Part shown: piece by piece, positions 18,937 to 27,114 of the stretch | How positions within the stretch are numbered: position 1 is the first letter of the stretch | Layout: every line of letters begins with the position of its first letter | The notes under the pieces: generated by a model | The model's input: only the letters and a program-made list of their open reading frames with translations | What the model was told of the DNA's origin: nothing | The model's database searches: none | NCBI RefSeq assembly: GCF_009193305.1 | Contig: NZ_WBVS01000005.1 | Location: 62,001 to 126,000 of the forward strand | DNA: 64,000 bases | Source: Bifidobacterium cebidarum | GTDB taxonomy: Bacteria > Actinomycetota > Actinomycetes > Actinomycetales > Bifidobacteriaceae | Direction: 5' to 3' | Position numbers and translations under genes: made by a program

Positions 18937-20517
18937 ATGAGCACCACTCCACAATCCAGCGCAACTTCAATTTCAGCATTCACCCCGGTTGCCGATATTC
19001 CGCGCCGCCTGTTCGGCTCGTTCGTTGAGCAGCTCGGCCGCAGCGTGTACGGCGGTATCTACGAGCCGACCCATCCCACCGCCGATGAATACGGTTTCCG
19101 CAAGGATGTGCTCGACCTCGTCAAGGAGCTCGGCGTCACCTGCGTGCGCTACCCGGGCGGCAACATCGTCTCCAACTACCGCTGGGAAGACGGCACCGGT
19201 CCGCGCGAGAAGCGCCCGGTGCGCCGCGAACTGGCCTGGCACCAGACCGAAACCAACGAAGTCGGCATCGACGACTTCTACCACTGGAGCAAGAAGGCCG
19301 GCACCGAAATCATGCTCGCCGTCAACATGGGCACCCGCGGCCTGCAGGAGGCACTTGACGAACTTGAGTATGTGAACGGCGCCCCCGGCACCACCATTGC
19401 CGACCGCCGCGTGGCCAACGGCATTCCGGAGCCGATGAACATCGCCATGTGGTGCATCGGCAACGAGATGGATGGCCCTTGGCAGGTCGGCCACATGACC
19501 CCCGAGGAGTACGCGAGCCGCGTGGAGAAGGTGGCGCACGCCATGAAGCTCGCCGAATCCGGCCTGGAAATGGTGGCATGCGGCTCCTCCAGCGCCCAGA
19601 TGCCAACCTTCGGCACGTGGGAGAAGACCGTGCTCACCCGCGCCTACGAATATCTGAGCTTCGTCTCCGCGCACGCCTATTACTACGACCACGATCATGA
19701 TTCGCACAAGCCGGAAGGCATGCGCGAATTCCTCGCCTCTTCCGAAGACATGAAGCAATTCATCGCCACCGTGGCCTCCTGCGCTGACTATGCGCGCGAG
19801 CAGAACCACGGCACGAAGGACATCGCCATCTCCTTCGACGAATGGGGTGTGTGGTATCAGGACGTTTGGCAGAAGCAGGAGGCTGAGTGGAAGGCCGCCG
19901 AGACCGAAGGCCTGCACACCGAACCGTGGCCCAAGGCGCCGCATCTGCTCGAGGATGTGTACAACGCGTCCGACGCCGTGGTTGAGGGCTCGCTGATGAT
20001 CACGCTGCTCAAGCATTGCGACCGCGTGCGTTCCGCGTCGCGCGCCCAGCTGGTCAACGTGATCGCACCGATCATGGCCGAGGAGAACGGTCCGGCTTGG
20101 AAGCAGACCATTTACTATCCGTTCGCCGAGGTCGCCAATCATGCTCACGGCGTGGCCTATGCCCCTGAGGTCGATGGACCGACATTCCATACTGCGACGT
20201 ATGGCGACGTGCAGGCGCTGGAGTCCGTGGTGACTTGGGACGAGGAGACGCGCGAAGGGTTGATTCTGGCCGTGAACCGTGACCCGGATGCCGCGCATGA
20301 GGTGTCGATTGACGTCTCGGCCCTGCCAGGCGTGGATGCTGCTCGCTTTGCGGTGACGCATGCCGAGGTGCTGCATGACGACGATCCATACCGCCAGAAC
20401 ACGGCCGCAAATCCGCTGGCCGTGACGCCGCAGGAGCTGACGGTGGCTGCCGATGGCGCTTCGGTGACCTATGAGCTGCCGAGCATTGCTTGGTCGGCGG
20501 TGCGTTTCAAGGCGTGA
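18937..20517 (+). CDS. abfA: Alpha-L-arabinofuranosidase, GH51
   Basis: A 526-residue intracellular GH51 retaining glycosidase with no signal peptide. The acid/base glutamate is in MWCIGNEMDGPW (near residue 174) and the nucleophile glutamate in ISFDEWGVWYQ (near residue 300). The N-terminal FGSFVEQLGRSVYGGIYEP and CVRYPGGN blocks are classical. It releases L-arabinose from arabino-oligosaccharides for AraA/B/D. GAGCACC and an upstream CTCTAAGGAC precede the start. It shares an operon with the MFS transporter and ends before the hairpin at 20596. Confidence 0.95.
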   Translation: MSTTPQSSATSISAFTPVADIPRRLFGSFVEQLGRSVYGGIYEPTHPTADEYGFRKDVLDLVKELGVTCVRYPGGNIVSNYRWEDGTGPREKRPVRRELAWHQTETNEVGIDDFYHWSKKAGTEIMLAVNMGTRGLQEALDELEYVNGAPGTTIADRRVANGIPEPMNIAMWCIGNEMDGPWQVGHMTPEEYASRVEKVAHAMKLAESGLEMVACGSSSAQMPTFGTWEKTVLTRAYEYLSFVSAHAYYYDHDHDSHKPEGMREFLASSEDMKQFIATVASCADYAREQNHGTKDIAISFDEWGVWYQDVWQKQEAEWKAAETEGLHTEPWPKAPHLLEDVYNASDAVVEGSLMITLLKHCDRVRSASRAQLVNVIAPIMAEENGPAWKQTIYYPFAEVANHAHGVAYAPEVDGPTFHTATYGDVQALESVVTWDEETREGLILAVNRDPDAAHEVSIDVSALPGVDAARFAVTHAEVLHDDDPYRQNTAANPLAVTPQELTVAADGASVTYELPSIAWSAVRFKA

Positions 20518-20595
20518 GTCTCCCAGTCCCCGCACAGTTCGGCGTCGGCGTTGGAACCGTGCGAGGGGAAATCGCACATAAGCTCTCAAACGAAC

Positions 20596-20628
20596 AATGG
20601 CGGAATCATTGCGATTCCGCCATTTTCT
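20596..20628 (+). terminator. Terminator after the arabinofuranosidase gene
   Basis: A perfect 12-bp stem, AATGGCGGAATC paired with GATTCCGCCATT, with loop ATTGC, followed by TTCTT. It lies about 80 bp past the stop codon. Confidence 0.75.
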
Positions 20629-20639
20629 TATGCTTCGAC

Positions 20640-20823
20640 ATGCGATTCAGCGCTGGCCTGGACACAGGCATCACCCTGATTGACACCGCGGAAATGTATG
20701 CCGACGGACGCGCGGAGTCACTGGTGGGCGCGCGACTGCCGATCACGATCGTTCCCAGCTATTCCTGGTTTCCAAGGTCCACCCCGTCCCACCAGCAAAC
20801 AGCCGCTCGACATGGAGTAGCCG
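20640..20823 (+). pseudogene. Aldo/keto reductase remnant, truncated and frameshifted
   Basis: One frame reads GLDTGITLIDTAEMYADGRA then ESLVG, the conserved aldo/keto reductase block that carries the catalytic tyrosine (EMYADG). Near 20750 the frame breaks, and the continuation LFLVSKVHPVPPAN, the next family block, is in a different frame. The N-terminal TIM-barrel start and the rest of the about 280-residue protein are missing. It is a decayed gene fragment between the GH51 gene and the DUF1893 gene. Everything else in 20518-20827 is the terminator above and unassigned spacer. Confidence 0.75.
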
Positions 20824-20827
20824 CGAG

Positions 20828-21256
20828 TCAGCCTCGCATCAGCTGGGCTACGGCTGCGCGAATGGCGGCCTCGGCGGCGGCCGGGTCGCTGATGGCTGTC
20901 ACTGACCGCTCGATCGGGCACATGCCGGTGCCGGCACGATTGAGAATCATCGGCACCAAGGTGCCGTACAAGGCTGCGATGCCTTTGCTTTGCAAGGTCG
21001 CTAACCCTGCTTCACTCATCGTTTCGGCATACACGGCTTTGGCACCGAGCTTGGCATAGAGCAGTGCAGCGCCTTTGCCGACTACGCGGTCGGCAACAGA
21101 GTAGCCAGCCAAGCTTTGCCCGGCAGCAAGCCATTGCAACAGTGGCCGCACTCCTCGGCCAGTGCCGGTCAGGATCCCAGCACCACTGCGGCAGGCCACA
21201 CAGCCGAGCGCAGAGTCGGATCGCAGCAGAGCTTTCGCTTGCTCGATATCGGACAT
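20828..21256 (-). CDS. DUF1893 domain protein
   Basis: A 142-residue protein with the DUF1893 (TM1506-like) pattern: DRVVGKGAALLYAKLGAKAV, a VYAETMSEAGLATLQ block, and the C-terminal NRAGTGMCPIERSV motif. The known structure of the family has a cytidine-deaminase-like fold without a proven reaction. It starts 6 bp after the ECF-type membrane gene and is the last gene of a three-gene operon with DUF362. A C-terminal Ala-rich tail of about 20 residues extends the domain. The function is unknown; a role in a redox or cofactor pathway is only a guess. Confidence 0.8.
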   Translation of the reverse strand: MSDIEQAKALLRSDSALGCVACRSGAGILTGTGRGVRPLLQWLAAGQSLAGYSVADRVVGKGAALLYAKLGAKAVYAETMSEAGLATLQSKGIAALYGTLVPMILNRAGTGMCPIERSVTAISDPAAAEAAIRAAVAQLMRG

Positions 21257-21262
21257 AATTGC

Positions 21263-21847
21263 TCAATCACGCTTGCGATCCACAGCGAACATAATCATCG
21301 GAATCGCAATCCATTGCAGAATCAAGCCCGGCAGACCGGTTACGACCGCAGCCGCAACCGAGGCAACAGACATCTGAGCATTGCCCAGCAGATAGACAGC
21401 CACGGCGATGGCGATCGCATCGACCACACGGCCGGCGACCTGCGCGCCGAGCAGTTTGATCAGCCAAGCGATGGGCGAGGGAATGGACGCCGGCAGACTC
21501 ATCCCGCGCAGCAGACCGGCGAACAGGCCGTATGCCGCAAGTTCGATGACCATGAACGGCACCATCGGAGCCATCGGCATGCCGGTCAGCGCAAAGCTGA
21601 TGATCGGCGCAAAGGCGCCGGTGGCCACGCCGGCGTAAGGGCCGGCCAAAAGACCGACCAGCAATACCGGCAGATGCATCGGCAGCAACGTTTGGCCGAG
21701 GGCCGTACCGAGGCCAAGCGCAGCACCGGCTACGTGAAAAATCTGCGGCAGCGCCACTGCGGCGATGACGGCGAGCGCGGCGGCTGCAGTCTGGAATTTG
21801 ATGGACGGCAACGCGTATGTGCGTGACGTGGTTGCATTGGCTTGCAT
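21263..21847 (-). CDS. Predicted ECF transporter S component (membrane substrate-binding subunit)
   Basis: A 194-residue protein with about six hydrophobic segments. GQTLLPMHLPVLLVGLLAGP, the second GVATGAFAPIISFALTGMP segment and the PFMVIELAAYGLFAGLLRG segment resemble S components of energy-coupling factor transporters, which bind vitamins and similar micronutrients and use shared EcfA/EcfT units encoded elsewhere. The start at 21847 has a strong AAAAAAAGGAGC site; the longer open frame upstream has none. It overlaps neither neighbour, being 17 bp from the DUF362 gene and 6 bp from the DUF1893 gene. The substrate is unknown. Confidence 0.75.
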   Translation of the reverse strand: MQANATTSRTYALPSIKFQTAAAALAVIAAVALPQIFHVAGAALGLGTALGQTLLPMHLPVLLVGLLAGPYAGVATGAFAPIISFALTGMPMAPMVPFMVIELAAYGLFAGLLRGMSLPASIPSPIAWLIKLLGAQVAGRVVDAIAIAVAVYLLGNAQMSVASVAAAVVTGLPGLILQWIAIPMIMFAVDRKRD

Positions 21848-21864
21848 AACGGAAGCTCCTTTTT

Positions 21865-22773
21865 TTACCGCTGATCGAGGTCGACGAGATGGTAGTCGCG
21901 CGAGCCCAGGCCCATTTCCACGGCGTGCTCGATGGTGTGGATGCCGTGGCGGGATTCGATGCGTTCGATCAATGGTTCCTTGTTGTCGTGCGAAACGTAG
22001 ACCATGTCGACGCAAGCCTGATCCACGGCCACCGGGTCAAGCGAGGCGCAGATGCCGATGTCGGCCATGACGGGCGGGTGCGGGTTGCCATCGCAATCGC
22101 AGTCCACGGAGAGGTTGTTCATCACGTTGATGAAGAGCATATTGCCTTTGAGCGCGTTGAACACGGCGGTGGCGGCTTCGGCCATGGCCTCGAGGAAGGC
22201 ATCCTGATCGCCGCTGAACGGGTTGGGCAGGATCTCGTCCTGCCCGGAATGCAAGCGTTTCTTGCCGTTAGACGAGGCCATGCCGATGGATATGTTCTTC
22301 AGCGCACCGCCGAAGCCGCCCATCATATGGCCTTTGAAGTGGGAGAGCACGGCGTAGTAGTCGTAGTTCGGGAAGTGCGAGCCGACGATGTCGCCGGTGA
22401 TGCGTTTGCCGCCTCCGACCGGGATTTCGATTTCGCCTTCCTCATCTTGGATGTCGCAAGGGGCGATGTCGAGGAAACCGTGGTCCTTGATGGTTTGCCA
22501 GTGGTGTGCGGAGATATCGCGCGTGCCGGGATAGGCGGTGTTGCACTCCACGATGGTGCCGTTCAGGTGCTGCACCAGGTCTTTGATGAGCGCCGGCTGC
22601 AGATAATGTGTGTTGCCACCTTCGCCGGAGCTGAGTTTGACGGCCACCTTGCCTTGCGGGCGAGCGCCGAGCGCCTCATAGACGCGCATGAGGCCGGCCG
22701 GGCTGATGTCTCGTGTGAAGTAGACGTTGGCCGCCATCGGGTAGTCGGTGTCGTGATTATGCGTTTCCACCAT
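21865..22773 (-). CDS. DUF362 domain protein
   Basis: A 302-residue protein matching DUF362: VAVKLSSGEGGNTHYLQPAL, an ECNTAYPGTR block, LSHFKGHMMGGFGGALKNIS, and a C-terminal DIGICASLDPVAVDQACVD motif. It has no four-cysteine ferredoxin cluster, so it is the DUF362-only form. An AAGGAGGC site lies 7 bases before ATG 22773. It is the first gene of the operon with the ECF S component and the DUF1893 protein. The enzyme activity of DUF362 is not established. Confidence 0.85.
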   Translation of the reverse strand: MVETHNHDTDYPMAANVYFTRDISPAGLMRVYEALGARPQGKVAVKLSSGEGGNTHYLQPALIKDLVQHLNGTIVECNTAYPGTRDISAHHWQTIKDHGFLDIAPCDIQDEEGEIEIPVGGGKRITGDIVGSHFPNYDYYAVLSHFKGHMMGGFGGALKNISIGMASSNGKKRLHSGQDEILPNPFSGDQDAFLEAMAEAATAVFNALKGNMLFINVMNNLSVDCDCDGNPHPPVMADIGICASLDPVAVDQACVDMVYVSHDNKEPLIERIESRHGIHTIEHAVEMGLGSRDYHLVDLDQR

Positions 22774-22866
22774 GTGCTGCCTCCTTGCCGCATTGGTCGC
22801 ATCCAGCTATAAGGATACTCGGAACGCCTCACCGCAAGAAATTTGGGAAATCATTGGCTTCAGCCG

Positions 22867-22905
22867 GAATTTCTTGCACTCAGACGCGCTCAGTGCAAGA
22901 AATTC
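22867..22905. repeat. Perfect 14-bp inverted repeat
   Basis: GAATTTCTTGCACT and AGTGCAAGAAATTC surround an 11-base loop. A related half, CAAGAAATT, occurs again at about 22835. It may be a terminator for pgi read-through or a regulatory hairpin for the DUF362 operon. Confidence 0.6.
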
Positions 22906-22921
22906 GGGGAGACGGCCCTGA

Positions 22922-22972
22922 TTTCCGTAATTTGTTGCACTGACAATGGCTCAGTGCAACAAATTACGGAAA
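22922..22972. repeat. Perfect 22-bp inverted repeat
   Basis: Positions 22922-22943 are the exact reverse complement of 22951-22972, with a 7-base loop CAATGGC. The inner part TTGCACTGA resembles the neighbouring repeat at 22867-22905, so the two hairpins may be related copies. Confidence 0.7.
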
Positions 22973-23033
22973 ACAAAATGAGCACAGTCGCAGGACCATT
23001 CCTTGGCCATTTCACATCGCTTCACTTACGCAA

Positions 23034-23063
23034 AAAGCCCGACAACATGACGTTGCCGGGCTT
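23034..23063 (-). terminator. pgi terminator
   Basis: On the minus strand AAGCCCGGCAAC pairs with GTTGTCGGGCTT (one G-T pair), loop GTCAT, followed by a T run (TTTTTG). It lies 77 bp past the pgi stop. Confidence 0.8.
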
Positions 23064-23070
23064 GGTCTCT

Positions 23071-23116
23071 CCCTCAGTCACCTATCGGTGACAGCTCCCT
23101 CGTCAGAGGGAGCCAG
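23071..23116. repeat. CTCCCTC palindromic intergenic repeat
   Basis: CTCCCTCAGTCACC...GGTGACAGCTCCCTC followed by GAGGGAGC. The CTCCCTC units, with GTCACC/GGTGAC and GCTCCCTC/GAGGGAGC pairing, resemble a dispersed extragenic palindrome. Dispersal across the genome cannot be confirmed from one copy. Confidence 0.5.
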
Positions 23117-23139
23117 GAAGGAACGCGAGCAAAGCGAGA

Positions 23140-24840
23140 TCAGAACTCGCGGTTCTTGCGGTAGAACTCAATCAGGGACTGGGTGGAAGCGTCCTGAGCG
23201 GCCAGAGCCTCGTCATCCTTGGAGATGGCCGGGGTGATCTGCTTGGCCAGCTGCTTGCCGAGCTCAACGCCCCACTGATCGTAGGAGTCGAGGCCCCACA
23301 CAGTGCCCTCAACGAAGGTGATGTGCTCGTACAGAGCGATCAGCTCACCGAGGGAGAACGGGGTCAGAGCCACGCCGAAGATGGAGGTGGTCGGACGGTT
23401 GCCGGTGAACACGCGGGCCGGGACGATCTCTTCCGGAGTGCCCTCGGCGCGCACCTCGTCGGCGGTCTTACCGAAGGCGAGGGCCTTGGTCTGAGCCAGG
23501 TAGTTGCCGAGGAACAGCTCGTGCACGTCCTGGTCGCCGTCCTTGGTCGGGTTCGGGGTGTTGACGAACGCGATAAAGTCGGCCGGGATGAGCTGGGTGC
23601 CCTGGTGGATCAGCTGGTAGAAGGCGTGCTGGCCGTTGGTGCCGGGCTCGCCCCAGAAGATCTCACCGGTTTCGGTGGTGACCGGGGTGCCGTCCCAACG
23701 CACGGACTTGCCGTTGGATTCCATGGTCAGCTGCTGCAGGTAGGCCGGGAAGCGGTGCAGGTACTGGTCGTACGGCAACACGGCATGGGAAGCGGCCTTG
23801 AAGAAGTTGCGGTACCAAACGTTCAGCATGCCGAGCAGCACGACGACGTTCTTCTCGAACGGGGTCTTGGCGAAGTATTCGTCGATCTCGTGGAAGCCGT
23901 GCAGGAACTCCTCGAAACGAGCCGGGCCGAAGACCACAGCCAGGGAGGTGCCGACGGCGGAATCAACGGAGTAACGGCCGCCGACCCAGTTCCAGAAGCC
24001 GAATGCGTTGGCCGGGTCGATGCCGAACTCCTCAACCTTCTCCAGGTTGGTGGAGACAGCCACGAAGTGCTTCTTGATGGCCTCAGCGCGCTGAGCTTCG
24101 TCGCCCTCGGCGATGGCGCCGTTGGCGGTGAGCTCTTCAAGCAGCCAGGTGCGGGCTTCGCGAGCGTTGGTCAGGGTCTCCAGGGTGGTGAAGGTCTTGG
24201 AAACGATGATGAACAGGGTGGTCTCCGGGTCAAGACCCTTGGTCTTCTCAGCCAGATCGTTCGGGTCGATGTTGGAGATGTAGCGAGCGGAGATGCCGGC
24301 GTCAGCGTACGGCTTCAGGGCTTCGTAAGCCATGACGGGGCCCAGGTCGGAGCCGCCGATGCCGATGTTGACCACGGTCTCGATCTTGCGGCCGGTCACG
24401 CCGGTCCACTTGCCGGAGCGCACGTCGTCGGCGAAAGCGTAGATCTTGTCGAGGGTCTCACGCACGTCCTTGACGGTGTCCTGACCGTCGACGATGTACT
24501 TGCCCTCATCCTCGACCGGGCGGCGCAGCGCGGTGTGCAGCACAGCGCGATCCTCGGTGTTGTTGATGTGCACGCCGGTGTACATGGCCTTGATGCGGTC
24601 GCCGAGCTTGACTTCGTCGGCGAGGAAGGTGAACAGGCGCAGGGTTTCCGGCTTGATCAGGTTCTTGGACAGGTCGAAGTGCAGGTCGCCTGCGTCGAAG
24701 CTCAGCTCCTTGACGCGATCGGGATCTTCAGCGAACCACTTCTTGAGGTCGATGCCTTCGGCCTGAAGTTCATCATAATGCTTCTGCAGCGCAACCCATG
24801 CAGGGGTCTTGGTGGCGTCAACAGGAGGATTGATTGCCAT
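23140..24840 (-). CDS. pgi: Glucose-6-phosphate isomerase
   Basis: A 566-residue GPI interconverting glucose-6-phosphate and fructose-6-phosphate, needed to feed the fructose-6-phosphate phosphoketolase shunt. It has the family blocks [19 protein letters not shown], the signature [14 protein letters not shown], and the C-terminal [17 protein letters not shown]. The start at 24840 ([10 protein letters not shown]) follows GAGGAAAGGAAAA; a 31-residue upstream extension of the frame has no ribosome site. It is monocistronic with a terminator. The last codons (CGCGAGTTC) are partly complementary to the sequence just downstream. Confidence 0.96.
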   Translation of the reverse strand: MAINPPVDATKTPAWVALQKHYDELQAEGIDLKKWFAEDPDRVKELSFDAGDLHFDLSKNLIKPETLRLFTFLADEVKLGDRIKAMYTGVHINNTEDRAVLHTALRRPVEDEGKYIVDGQDTVKDVRETLDKIYAFADDVRSGKWTGVTGRKIETVVNIGIGGSDLGPVMAYEALKPYADAGISARYISNIDPNDLAEKTKGLDPETTLFIIVSKTFTTLETLTNAREARTWLLEELTANGAIAEGDEAQRAEAIKKHFVAVSTNLEKVEEFGIDPANAFGFWNWVGGRYSVDSAVGTSLAVVFGPARFEEFLHGFHEIDEYFAKTPFEKNVVVLLGMLNVWYRNFFKAASHAVLPYDQYLHRFPAYLQQLTMESNGKSVRWDGTPVTTETGEIFWGEPGTNGQHAFYQLIHQGTQLIPADFIAFVNTPNPTKDGDQDVHELFLGNYLAQTKALAFGKTADEVRAEGTPEEIVPARVFTGNRPTTSIFGVALTPFSLGELIALYEHITFVEGTVWGLDSYDQWGVELGKQLAKQITPAISKDDEALAAQDASTQSLIEFYRKNREF

Positions 24841-25309
24841 TGGAATTTTCCTTTCCTCGGTGACTGGAGCACCCTCGCACACAGTTCGGATATGCCCCGT
24901 ATCACCAAACAGAATACTCACAAATTCGGACATGAACAGAACAAAAACAGTCAGTGTCGTAGAACCGAACTACGTTGCATGCGCCAGAAACCTATATATA
25001 GTTACCGTTTGGTCACTCATTGGCAGCGAATCGCCCGGCGTTTCCTGAGTCGACTCATCCGCGATCAGACACGGCGACCATCAGCGCAGAACCCCACAAA
25101 AGCCCTACGGTTTTTCAGAGTACCTCCATCCGGCACTCGATACTCAAATCACTCGACATAAGGCCAGCATCAAACCGAGCCAGTTCCTGACGTTCACGAC
25201 GTCTGCGACCTTCATGACATCGCAAGAACACGTCCGATTAGCGTTTTTCCACAGTGTGCTTTATACTCATTATCTTGTGCGCGGTTAGCGAACGCTTTCC
25301 GCGAGACAA
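24841..25309. other. Intergenic region between divergent pgi and tRNA-Thr
   Basis: 469 bp with no supported gene. It must hold the pgi promoter and the tRNA promoter. A perfect palindrome TGAGTCGACTCA lies at 25046-25057 and could be a binding site. TATACT at 25262-25267 is a plausible -10 box for the tRNA-Thr transcript, with TTAGCG 18 bp upstream as a weak -35. Confidence 0.45.
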
Positions 25310-25382
25310 GCCACTTTAGCTCAGTCGGTAGAGCGGCTCACTCGTAATGAGCAGGTCGTCAGTTCGATTCTGACAAGTGGCT
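25310..25382 (+). tRNA. tRNA-Thr (CGT anticodon)
   Basis: A 73-base cloverleaf. Acceptor arms GCCACTT and AAGTGGC pair fully, the D arm is GCTCAGTCGGTAGAGC, the anticodon arm GCTCA-CTCGTAA-TGAGC gives anticodon CGT, and the T arm contains GTTCGATTC. The CCA end is not encoded. Confidence 0.95.
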
Positions 25383-25460
25383 CGACTGCCCTAGGTCGGT
25401 TCATCCGCCTAGGGTTTTGCATATCGCCCTGCTTCAATCGGTGCAAGTGATATGCACAAC

Positions 25461-25541
25461 GCGCGAGTGGCGGAATTGGTAGACGCGCAGGATTTAGGTT
25501 CCTGTGTCTTTGACGTGTGGGTTCAAGTCCCATCTCGCGCA
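25461..25541 (+). tRNA. tRNA-Leu (TAG anticodon)
   Basis: An 81-base class II tRNA. Acceptor arms GCGCGAG and CTCGCGC, anticodon arm CAGGA-TTTAGGT-TCCTG giving TAG, a variable arm after the anticodon stem, and T arm GGGTTCAAGTCCC. The CCA end is not encoded. It lies 78 bp after tRNA-Thr. Confidence 0.95.
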
Positions 25542-25665
25542 CCCTCTACTACAGCCCGAAAACGGCGGCATTCCAATGAAAGAAGAGCCTGCCGGGCGCC
25601 TAAGACGGCGGAGATATACCAAAAATGTGACAGTACACCAATAAGGATTCACCCAAACAGTACCG

Positions 25666-25714
25666 TTTAATGTTTAATGTCTAATGTCTAATGTCTAATG
25701 TCTAATGTCCAATG
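25666..25714. repeat. Heptanucleotide tandem repeat, 7 copies
   Basis: Seven tandem 7-mers: TTTAATG twice, TCTAATG four times, TCCAATG once, exactly in register. The four central units are identical, so slippage and copy-number variation between strains are likely. Confidence 0.85.
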
Positions 25715-25730
25715 CCCATATACGCCCATA

Positions 25731-25883
25731 TAACTGTAGGTTTTTTGACACTAACTGTAGGAATTTGAACACTGACTGTAGGTTTTCTGACGGAATTCGT
25801 TCAAAAACCTACAGTCAGTGTCAAAAAACCTACAGTCAACGTCAGAAAACCTACAGTCGGTGTTGGAAAACCTACAGTCGAAG
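25731..25883. repeat. 21-base repeat array with inverted halves
   Basis: Three units built on (T)AACTGTAGGTTTTTTGACA at 25731-25751, 25752-25772 and 25773-25793 are followed, after AATTCGT, by four units of the reverse complement (AAAAACCTACAGTCA-type) at 25801-25820, 25821-25841, 25842-25862 and 25863-25883. The two halves can fold into one long hairpin. Confidence 0.8.
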
Positions 25884-25979
25884 ATTGTCCGCGGTGTGAG
25901 AAATCCCCCAGCGCCCTACGCCCCACGTCCTCCACGGCGAGGATAGTGAAACCCGTACGCGAATCGAGGGAGAGAAGCT

Positions 25980-26981
25980 GTGTCTGCCATACTTACGCCA
26001 GTCGGCCTGTTGCTGATCATTCTTGCCGGCTACCTGTTTCGGCGTTTTGGCCTCTTCGGGCAGAAGGATTACCGAGTCCTGCAAACCGCGGAATTCAACA
26101 TCGTGCTGCCCGGCGCCATCGTCTACTCGTTCGCCACGAATCCACATGACATTTCATTGCTGTGGATCTCGCTGTTCGCATTCTTCTGCTCGTTCATTCC
26201 CGTGGTGTGCATTTTCATCGCCACACGCAAGCGCAACGTCACCGACCGCGCATTCCTGATGCTCAACGGCGCGGGATTCAACCTCGGCTGCTTCTGCTTC
26301 CCGGTTGTGCAATCGTTCTGGGGCGCGGGAGCCGTGGTGCCTGCCGCCATGTTCGATATCGGCAATTGCATCATGGTGGCTGCCGGCACCAATGTGCTCA
26401 CCCAGCAGCTGCTGCACATCCAGCCGGGCAAAACACTCGCCGAACAGCATGCCGGTTCAGCGCCTACCCTACCGTACGAGAAGCCGAAGGATCGCGACGC
26501 GAAACGACTGGCCCGGCGCGCACTCCTGCGCACCATCGCCAAAAGTTTCTTCGGATCCGTGCCGTTCGACACCTATCTGCTGATGATTGCGCTCACAATC
26601 TTGAATGTGAAAATTCCAGGCTGGATCGCCACCCTTTGCGAACCACTCAGCGGCGCGAACGCGCTGATGTCGATGCTGATGGTGGGCATGCTCATGGATC
26701 TGCCGCAGTCCAAGCATGATGTGCGCGAAGTGCTGGCTGTGGTGGCTTGGCGACTGCCGTTCAGCATCATCTTCGCCCTCGCCGCATGGTTCCTGCTGCC
26801 GTTCAGCGCATCCATCCGAGCCGTGGCGGTGATCGCCAGCCTCGCCCCGATCGCCATCTTCTCCACATTGTTCACCGACAAAGTGCTCGGCAACGCCAAG
26901 CTCGCCGGATTCTCACTGGCATTGACGGCGATTATCGCACTGGTGTTGATGGCTATCGCGCATGCGCTGATGGGCGTGTGA
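25980..26981 (+). CDS. AEC-family permease (auxin efflux carrier / malate permease type)
   Basis: A 333-residue membrane protein with ten or so hydrophobic segments arranged in two halves. The N-terminal VGLLLIILAGYLFRRFGLFG and the central FNIVLPGAIVYSFATNPHD stretch fit the AEC/YwkB family. These carriers move organic acids or other small anions; the substrate is unknown. It starts with GTG at 25980, preceded by GAGGGAGAG. A charged cytoplasmic loop of about 40 residues (GKTLAEQHAG...KPKDRDAKRL) separates the halves. Confidence 0.85.
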   Translation: MSAILTPVGLLLIILAGYLFRRFGLFGQKDYRVLQTAEFNIVLPGAIVYSFATNPHDISLLWISLFAFFCSFIPVVCIFIATRKRNVTDRAFLMLNGAGFNLGCFCFPVVQSFWGAGAVVPAAMFDIGNCIMVAAGTNVLTQQLLHIQPGKTLAEQHAGSAPTLPYEKPKDRDAKRLARRALLRTIAKSFFGSVPFDTYLLMIALTILNVKIPGWIATLCEPLSGANALMSMLMVGMLMDLPQSKHDVREVLAVVAWRLPFSIIFALAAWFLLPFSASIRAVAVIASLAPIAIFSTLFTDKVLGNAKLAGFSLALTAIIALVLMAIAHALMGV

Positions 26982-27048
26982 ACGGCTCGCTCCGGCAACA
27001 CGCGCGGACGCACGGGCACATACAACTCCGTTTTCCTTCACATCCCAT

Positions 27049-27095
27049 CGAAAGGGGCTGGCACCTGCCACAACCAGCAGATACCAGCCCTTTCG
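27049..27095. terminator. Bidirectional terminator between convergent genes
   Basis: CGAAAGGGGCTGG and CCAGCCCTTTCG pair with one bulged G, loop about 22 bases. It lies between the AEC permease gene (+) and the FemAB-type gene (-), which converge. Confidence 0.55.
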
Positions 27096-27114
27096 CATGA
27101 ATGCATTCAGCCAA

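Larger units (their letters stand above)
22774..23139. other. Intergenic region with stacked inverted repeats
   Basis: 366 bp between the start of the DUF362 gene and the end of pgi, both on the minus strand. No gene is present. It contains two near-adjacent perfect inverted repeats (22867-22905 and 22922-22972), the pgi terminator (23034-23063), and a CTCCCTC-type palindromic repeat (23071-23116). Confidence 0.7.
25542..25979. other. Repeat-rich intergenic region before the AEC permease gene
   Basis: 438 bp without a supported gene. It contains the heptanucleotide array (25666-25714) and a 21-base repeat set in both orientations (25731-25883). The DNA is A+T-rich relative to its neighbours, and the end nearest the permease supplies its ribosome site. 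Confidence 0.65.

Noticed and set aside
23323..25161. 612-codon plus-strand frame over pgi
   Set aside because: Antisense of pgi; no domains and no ribosome site.
25731..25883. CRISPR array
   Set aside because: Units are 20-21 bases directly joined with no spacers, in both orientations, and no cas gene is present.
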